Shown here one piece after another: positions 58,151 to 64,000 of a stretch of 64,000 bases of DNA. The DNA is taken from NCBI RefSeq assembly GCF_007565055.1, contig NC_044554.1, forward strand, positions 50,627,176 through 50,691,175. Direction: 5' to 3'. The notes under the pieces are model-generated. The model searched no databases. It was given only the letters and a program-made list of their open reading frames with translations, and was not told where the DNA came from. A program made the position numbers and the translations under genes. This DNA is from Rhinopithecus roxellana (taxonomy: Eukaryota; Chordata; Mammalia; Primates; Cercopithecidae). Each line of letters begins with the position of its first letter. Position 1 is the stretch's first letter.

Positions 58151-59105
58151 TATATATGTTTCAGGGACTTACCCAAGCCCAGCAATCAAAGGGGTAAGAT
58201 TTCTTGTAGTTAATACCAGATCTCTGCCAGGGTGAAATAGATCTAGGATGCTTCTGTTATTCGTTCATCCATCCACCCATCATTCACTGCATCATTGACC
58301 CATTCATTCTCTTTGAAATGGGTCTCCCCCTGTGCCAGGCACTGCTGTTGGAATATAAAGCAGACATAGCCTTGGCCTTCATGGGGTTTAAAGTATCTGG
58401 ATGATTCCAATTGTGCTAAATTCTACTGACTAACAGACACATGATAGCATGAGAGATTATTAAAGGGAAACTGACCTCAGCTGGGAGCCGAGGGAAGCAT
58501 AGTGGTGATTATCACTAGGGCTGATCATGCTGAGATCTGAAGCACAGGTAGGTGTTGACCACTACAGAAAGGAAATCTCCAGCCCAGGGCACAGGAAGTG
58601 GACTTTGGAGTCTCTCAACATGGCAAGAGTAGAGAAGGGCAGGGAGGTCGGGGAGGAGAAACCCAGCAAGGTATTGGAGGGTGACTGTGAATATAGGAAA
58701 TGCAGGCTGTGGCTAAGATGACTTTAGGGTTCAATATCAGGAAAAACCATAGAGAGGAAAGCATCTGGTACCCAGGTAGAGATGGGAGTCTAGATGGATC
58801 TGAAATACAAAGCCTATTTCACCCACGAGGCCTCAGACTCAGGTGAATGACTAGGAAAGTCAGAGCTGAGAAAGCCCTGGTCCCAGCCCAAAAGGACAGC
58901 TCAGAGGAAAGACCAGAGGGGGACGAAGAAGACATCTGAGGTGCTGGGACCAGTCCAGTCCAGGCCGGGCTGAGACCGACTGCAGAGGCACCTGGCACAG
59001 ACCGAGACTGGCATTGCCCGGGCCCACTGGGGCTCCAAAGTTTCTGGTGGTAGGACCAAGGGCATTGCTGAGTCTGGGGTGGGGATGAGGGCAGAGCCTC
59101 TCCTG

Positions 59106-59144
59106 CCTTTATGTGCAGAGAGGAGACGGCCATGCAGCACTGTG
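59106..59144 (-). other. 23-bp-spacer RSS of TRBV6 copy C
   Basis: Heptamer CACAGTG (59138-59144), 23-bp spacer, nonamer ACATAAAGG (59106-59114). Confidence 0.93.
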
Positions 59145-59577
59145 GCTTCACTGCTGGCACAGAAGTACACAGATGTCTGGGAGGGAGCAGCCGACTCCAG
59201 CCTGAGCAGGAAATCCTTTTTGTTTAATCTGGAGACACTGTAGCCATCGGGGACTTCTCCTTTGTCAGTGGTATTCTCAGCAACTGAGTAATGAATCAGC
59301 CTCAGCCCCATGCCTGGGTCTTGTCGATACCAGTACATGCGCTCATGGTTCATATCCTGGGCACACTGCAGTGTCATGCTCTGTCCTGTCTTCAGGACTT
59401 GGAATTTTGGGGTCTGAGTGACACCAGCACTCACTGGACCTGCAGAGAAGAACAAAACTGATGCTGCAGCCCCAGTGGGAAGGCGCTGGGCCTTGAAATC
59501 CATGCAAGGGGCCCTGCCCAGGACCCACCTGGCCACAGGAGACAAAAGGCCGCACAGCACAGGAGCCTGATGCTCAT
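59145..59577 (-). CDS. TRBV6: T-cell receptor beta variable gene, TRBV6 subgroup, copy C
   Basis: V-beta gene. L-PART1 is 59529-59577 (49 bp, MSIRLLCCAAFCLLWPG), donor GTGGGT, intron 89 bp, V-exon 59145-59439 (295 bp), frame open. 'SAGVTQTPKFQVLKTGQS', Cys in 'TLQCAQDMNH', CDR1 NHER, CDR2 SVAENT with TDKGEV, FR3 'LNKKDFLLRLE', second Cys in 'VYFCASSEA'. CDR1-CDR2-FR3 differ from A and B more than the 3' flank does. Looks functional. No clean V-beta decamer upstream. Confidence 0.92.
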
Positions 59578-59881
59578 GGCATGGGCTGCAGGACGGAGGG
59601 GGTCTTCTGGGTCTGTACATTGATGAAAGGGGAACAGGTCTTTCAAGGGCATCATTCTGAGACCTCATACTCCCTGCCTGGGCCCCAGAGCCTTCCTGTC
59701 AGGAGTGGCCACGCCCCTTCCCCAGATGGTCAAATTCAAGAAAAATTCACCAGTGAAGAGTTTGGATGGGAAGAATGCCTTTGTCTGAATTGGTGCAAGT
59801 CTACCATCTTTTTTTTTTAGATCTTTTGGTAATTAGTTTGTAGCTCAAAGTATATTTTGTATTCCCATGATGGTATAATTA

Positions 59882-60175
59882 CTTGGCTGTGCACAGTGGC
59901 CCACGCCTGTAATCCTAGCCCTTTGGGAGGCTGAAGAGAGCAGATCACTTGAGGTCAGGAGTTGGAGACCAACAGGGTGAAATCCCATCGGTACTAAAAT
60001 ACAGAAATTATCCAGGCATCCTGACGTGCACCTGTACTCACAGCTACTCAGGAGTCTGAGACACCAGAATCGCTTGAACCAGGGAGGCGGAGGTTGCAGT
60101 GAGCCGAGATCGTGCCACTGCACTCCAGCCTGGATGACAGAATGAGACTCCATCTCAAAATAATAACAATCATAA
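59882..60175 (+). mobile_element. Alu element in TRBV6 unit C
   Basis: Same insertion as in units A and B but with independent changes, including a deletion in the left arm (near 59970) where 'CCAGCCTGACCAACATGG' is lost. Confidence 0.88.
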
Positions 60176-60179
60176 TAAT

Positions 60180-60685
60180 AACTCATTAATGCACTGATAT
60201 TGGTTATCTAAGTGTTGCTACAGTCTAGAATCTTAGAACACCTCCTCATGTCTTCCTGGTGTTTTTGACTCCTGTGTCCCAAATACTCCTTCAAGCATCC
60301 TTTCCTAATTTGCTTAATTGACCATAATCCTGTTTAAAATCCTTTGTCTATATGGGTTTTCTCTGTTAGCAAGTTTCCAAATCCCAGGGGCAGGCTCATC
60401 AACATTGGAGGAGTCATTTTGTTCTGTTTCTTGTCAATTCACTGACAGATGGGACTCCTGACAAACCCAGCTGAGCACCCTCAGCTCAACCCAGGGCTCT
60501 TGTTTCTGTGCCTGGGGTGAGACTGCAGCAGACAGAACCACCTCATGCTGCTGACTGCCCTCTCTGTGTAGACGATGGTGGCTGCCCAGCACTGCCCATG
60601 ATCTATGGGCACAAAGGTGTCCTGATGTATAAGGGACTTGGGGGGACAGGGCAAGACTTTAAGGTAAGGAAGAATGTACCTGCCA
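60180..60685. other. TRBV6 unit C 5' flank
   Basis: No gene; matches 54.84-55.33 kb with scattered differences. Confidence 0.7.
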
Positions 60686-60689
60686 TTAA

Positions 60690-61175
60690 TTTAGTAATAT
60701 ATAAAAAGGAACCAGCCCAAATGCCCATCAATCAACGAGTGGATAAAGAAACTGTGATATATATAATATAAATATATAATATATATATATATATAAAATG
60801 AAATTCTCTGCAGCCATAAAAAGGAATGAATTAACAGCATTTGGAGTGACCTACCTGGATGAGATGGGAGACTATCAGTGAAGTAACTCAGAAATGTAAA
60901 ACCAAACATCTTGTGTTCTCACTGATATCTGGGAGCAAAACTATGAGGACACAAAGGCATAAGAATGATACAATGGACTTTAGGGACTTGGGGGGGAAGA
61001 GCGGGAAGGGGTGAGGGATAAAAGACACAATATGGTGCAGTGTATACTGTTCGGGTAGTGGGTACACCAAAATCTTGCAAATCATCACTCAAGAACTTAC
61101 TCATGTAACCAAATGCCACCTGTACCCCAATAACATATGGAAAAATAAAAATTAAATTAAAATGTAAAAAGAAAA
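60690..61175 (+). mobile_element. LINE-1 3' end fragment
   Basis: Sense L1 ORF2 end and 3' UTR: 'CCCATCAATCAACGAGTGGA', an AT-rich expansion at 60757-60795, 'GCAGCCATAAAAAGGAATGA', 'GGATGAGATGGGAGACTATC' and the terminal 'TGTACCCCAATAACATATGG'. Its 5' part occurs as scraps at the ends of units A and B. Confidence 0.85.
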
Positions 61176-62190
61176 ATATTCTCTCATGGCCTGCAACCAT
61201 GAACATGGAGTGTTTTTGGTTTTTGGTTTTGTTTAAAAAAAGGAGCTCCAAAACTGTACCTTTGGTGCACAGAGCCCCACATTTGGAAGGATGCTGCACT
61301 TAGTTTTAAACTCTGCTGTCATGATCTTCAAATTCTCAACAGTGTTTGGACAAAGGACCTGCCAGTAAGTTTTGCCACTGGTTGTAAATACATTATTTTG
61401 TTTCATATTCTGCTCACCTCCCCATGTGCTTGTTTCCTTTCAGCACAAGAGCACAACCAGGGTCTGGGTCACTCAGCATCTATGGAACTTAAGAATAAAG
61501 AAAACAGAAATTAAAGTCACAGCATAGGACATCTGGTACTGAAAGCCACAGCTGGGATCAAACAAGCCCATGAATAGGTTCCATATCTGTGCCCAGGACT
61601 CTGGTTCAGGAGACAGAGAAACACACAGCACAGTGGCCTGGTGCCCAGGGCAGGGCCAGAACAGGAAGATCGATTTTAGCTCAAGGCTCAGGTTTTACGG
61701 GTTGGACACTTGGGGTGAAGTCAAAGAGAACCCTTCTCCCAATAAGACATCGTCTGTCAATGTAAGTCGCTGTGATGATGGTTTGCTTGACCCCAGCATG
61801 CTCACTGTGTGAACACGAAGCCCAGCTGCATGTGTGTCTGATGGGAACGCAAAATAATTTCCTTAAAGATAATTAACTTTTGTCAAAAAGTAACATAAAT
61901 TTGTTTGATTGAATGAGTTGATGAGAAACTAAACGAATGAAAATGAATAGATTTTGTAGAATCAGCTTCTATTAGCTGAAAAAACCTTTTGAGGTCATTT
62001 TGGCACAACATCCAACTACAGATAGAATTGTCCCTACCATGGGCCAGGTAGCTCACATGGCTTCAACCCCTTCTAAAACCAGAAAACCTCCCAGGAACTC
62101 CTCCCTGCCTTGATTATTTAGCTGTGTATTCAAGGGGATTAATCAGAAGAGGTTTGACATTTGCATTAAAAATTTTTGCGAACAAAATGA
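61176..62190. other. Intergenic DNA with a leader-like relic
   Basis: Besides the relic at 61600-61648 I see no V-exon or RSS. Confidence 0.5.
61600..61648 (-). pseudogene. Vestigial V-beta leader exon
   Basis: Read on the minus strand the remnant resembles a V-beta leader (LGTRPLCCVFLCLL), but the ATG is CTG and the GTGAGT donor is damaged (three bases lost). No V-exon follows. The position, 5' of the TRBV6 cluster, is where TRBV4-3 or TRBV3-2 occur in human, but I cannot assign it. Confidence 0.55.
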
Positions 62191-62198
62191 CTCTGCAG

Positions 62199-62488
62199 GC
62201 CGGGCGCGGTGGCTCAAGCCTGTAATCCCAGCACTTTGGGAGGCCGAGACGGGTGGATCACGAGGTCAGGAGATCGAGACCATCCTGGCCTACACGGTGA
62301 AACCCCGTCTCTACTAAAAAAATACAAAAAAAAAAAAAACTAGCCGGGCGAGGTGGCGGGCGCCTGTAGTCCCAGCTACTCGGGAGGCTGAGGCAGGAGA
62401 ATGGCGTAAACCCGGGAGGCGGAGCTTGCAGTGAGCCGAGATTGCGCCACTGCACTCCAGCCTGGGTGACAGAGCGAGACTCCGTCTC

Positions 62489-62527
<39 letters not shown>
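62199..62527 (+). mobile_element. AluY, Old World monkey AluYRa type
   Basis: Full-length, nearly undiverged Alu with CTCAAGCC head and GGCGTAAACC right-arm variant and about 39 bases of poly-A. Flanked by a long target duplication ACAAAATGACTCTGCA on both sides. A young insertion, possibly polymorphic. Confidence 0.95.
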
Positions 62528-62529
<2 letters not shown>

Positions 62530-62544
62530 AAAATGACTCTGCAG

Positions 62545-63630
62545 TGATAGAGGTCACATGATTGGTCGTTGGGACGGAGAGAGGCATTGCAGAGGGGAGT
62601 GAGAGACTTTCTGGGCGAGGCAGATACGTCTTCATAGAGGTGGGTTGCATACGTTAATATATGTTGCTCAAAAATCACTGATCCGTTCATTTAAAAGGTG
62701 TCGCGTTTGCTTCATATAATTTATATATCAAAAATGTTGATTTTTAAATGTCTGAGGAGATATGTATGCTACATCCTCTAGTTAATTTTATCAAATGAAT
62801 TATCAGGCATATATATTTCCATTTCTGTGACTTCTGAGTCCTCAACCTAAGATTCCTTTGCAGAATGTGTCCATATCTGTCTTTGCACATTGGCATGGTG
62901 GAAGCAGTTGTCTGAGACCAGCAAAGGAAACCAAAATATCTAGGCTTCTACTATATGCTAGATACTTTATGCCATTAAAGGTTATATAGATCTCTGCTGA
63001 TGGAGAGTGGTAGTCTCATTTTATAGATAAAAAAATGTTAAAACTAAACCCTTTAAGATCTGGCCTCAGATCTCGATGAGCTGGTGTTAGAGTGGAAGTC
63101 ACGGCTGGGAGTCATGGTGCCTCTTCAGACCACTTTCCCTACACCACTGTCTCCAGGGTAAACAGATCTCTGACTATGATGCTATTAGAGCCAGCAGGTC
63201 TAAAAGGGATGTAGAGGAAAACATTCCAATTTATTGTAGGTTGGCAGCTTTATGAAATATTTTATAGAGCTGTAAACACTGAACTTAGACTGGGCAGGGA
63301 TGGAGTATCAGTACTACATCCTAATAGCTATTTAATTTGGTCAAGTTATTTAACCAATGGGCCAGTTGTCTCACCTGTACCATGAGAAAAGCATTTGTGT
63401 CTTAGGGTTTTCTTCTGACACTTGAATTTCTAAATAACTGAAACTTCCCAAAAGAAGGACTTCTATTCTGTGTATAGTAAAATAACAGTAAATGATGGAA
63501 TCATTATTTTTTTCTAAGTCTTGCCCATGGAGTAGAATTGAAGTGTGAATGTGCATTAATGTAATCCATGCTTTCGGTTCTGCAGATGACTATGCCACTC
63601 ATGTAACAGACGGTTTCGTAGAAACAGTGA
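62545..63630. other. Intergenic DNA
   Basis: Unique sequence, no gene, V relic or assignable repeat. Confidence 0.5.
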
Positions 63631-63639
63631 AAGACCATA

Positions 63640-63990
63640 AATATGGTATATTCATACAATGAAATATTATTAAGCATTAAAAAGAAGAAAATCCAGCCAT
63701 TCGTGATAGCATGGATGAAGCTGCAGGACACTGTGCTAAGTGAATAAGCCTGGCACGGAAAGACAAATACTGCATGATTCTGCTTATAGTAGGCTCCCTA
63801 AAAGTCAAACTCATGAAAGCAAAGATAAAAGTGGTGATATCCAAGAGCTGGGAGTGGAGAAAATGAGGAATTGCTGTCAGCAGGTATAAAAATTCAGTCA
63901 GCAAGATAAGTAAGATCTAGAGAGCTTCTGTACAACCTTGTACTTGTAGATTACAATACTGTATTGTACACTTAAAAATCTATTTAACAT
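63640..63990 (+). mobile_element. Old LINE-1 3' end fragment
   Basis: Sense L1 wording: 'TATTCATACAATGAAATATT', 'GATAGCATGGATGAAGCTGC', 'GTGCTAAGTGAATAAGCC' and terminal 'GTATTGTACACTTAAAAATC'. Confidence 0.75.
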
Positions 63991-64000
63991 AAGGATCTCA

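Larger units (their letters stand above)
55480..58158 (-). repeat. TRBV6 tandem unit B (2679 bp), mosaic
   Basis: Left part (55480 to about 56530, V-gene 3' side) matches unit C; right part (from about 56720) matches unit A almost base for base, including the Alu and the AT-rich end. Confidence 0.85.
58159..60765 (-). repeat. TRBV6 tandem unit C
   Basis: Left half near-identical to unit B; right half is the more diverged version and runs on into the complete L1 3' end, so it is likely the original right boundary of the array. Confidence 0.85.

Noticed and set aside
1..64000. D, J or C segments, trypsinogen genes, tRNA or rRNA genes, CRISPR arrays
   Set aside because: None seen: no 12-bp-spacer RSS next to J-like FGxG codons, no serine-protease motifs, no regularly spaced repeat array.

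Overview
The window is a piece of a primate T-cell receptor beta (TRB) variable-gene cluster, with every V gene on the minus strand. The species is most likely an Old World monkey, probably a macaque or close relative. Two full-length young Alu copies (about 33.04 and 62.2 kb) carry the cercopithecoid AluYRa-type wording ('GGCTCAAGCC' at the head, 'GGCGTAAACC' or near it in the right arm). The V genes are clearly orthologous to human TRBV subgroups but not identical to them. There are no D, J or C segments and no trypsinogen genes. Nothing bacterial or phage-like is present.

Layout from left to right, which is 3' to 5' along the locus: TRBV11-1 (6.15-6.60 kb), TRBV10-1 (15.45-15.90), an orphan V leader exon (17.0), TRBV9 (23.48-23.95), TRBV5-3 (26.13-26.60), pseudogene TRBV8-2 (29.36-29.83), TRBV7-3 (31.78-32.24), a TRBV6-4-position remnant with only its leader left (34.8), a TRBV9/5-2-type flank whose V gene is gone (35.3-36.4), pseudogene TRBV8-1 (44.3-44.6), TRBV7-2 with a 1-bp frameshift (50.04-50.55), and three tandem TRBV6 genes A, B and C (53.79-54.22, 56.47-56.90, 59.15-59.58). 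Eight V genes look intact: 49-bp L-PART1, a 89-132 bp intron, an open V-exon with Cys23, Trp41 and Cys104, and a 23-bp-spacer RSS.

The cluster grew by repeated block duplication. The 8-2/7-3/6-4/ghost block (about 29-36 kb) is paralogous to the 8-1/7-2/6A block (about 44-55 kb). The ghost flank at 35-36 kb is paralogous to the TRBV9 neighbourhood at 23-25 kb. These paralogues act as internal empty-site controls for later insertions: a 651-bp solo ERV LTR at 30.75-31.40 kb, an Alu at 36.48 kb, and the Alu shared by the three TRBV6 units. The TRBV6 array is the youngest part. Its units are about 2.68 kb, and the middle unit is a mosaic: its 3' half resembles unit C and its 5' half resembles unit A. 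That is the pattern left by unequal crossing-over.

The remaining sequence is interspersed repeats (Alu, L1 of several ages, MaLR and ERV1-class LTRs) and unique AT-rich intergenic DNA. The genes work as alternatives: in developing T cells one V segment is joined through its 23-RSS to a D-J segment outside this window, forming the variable domain of a TCR beta chain. I did not find an undescribed biological system. The notable content is the evolutionary structure: a hybrid V gene, two separately deleted V exons, a frameshifted V gene and vestigial leader exons.
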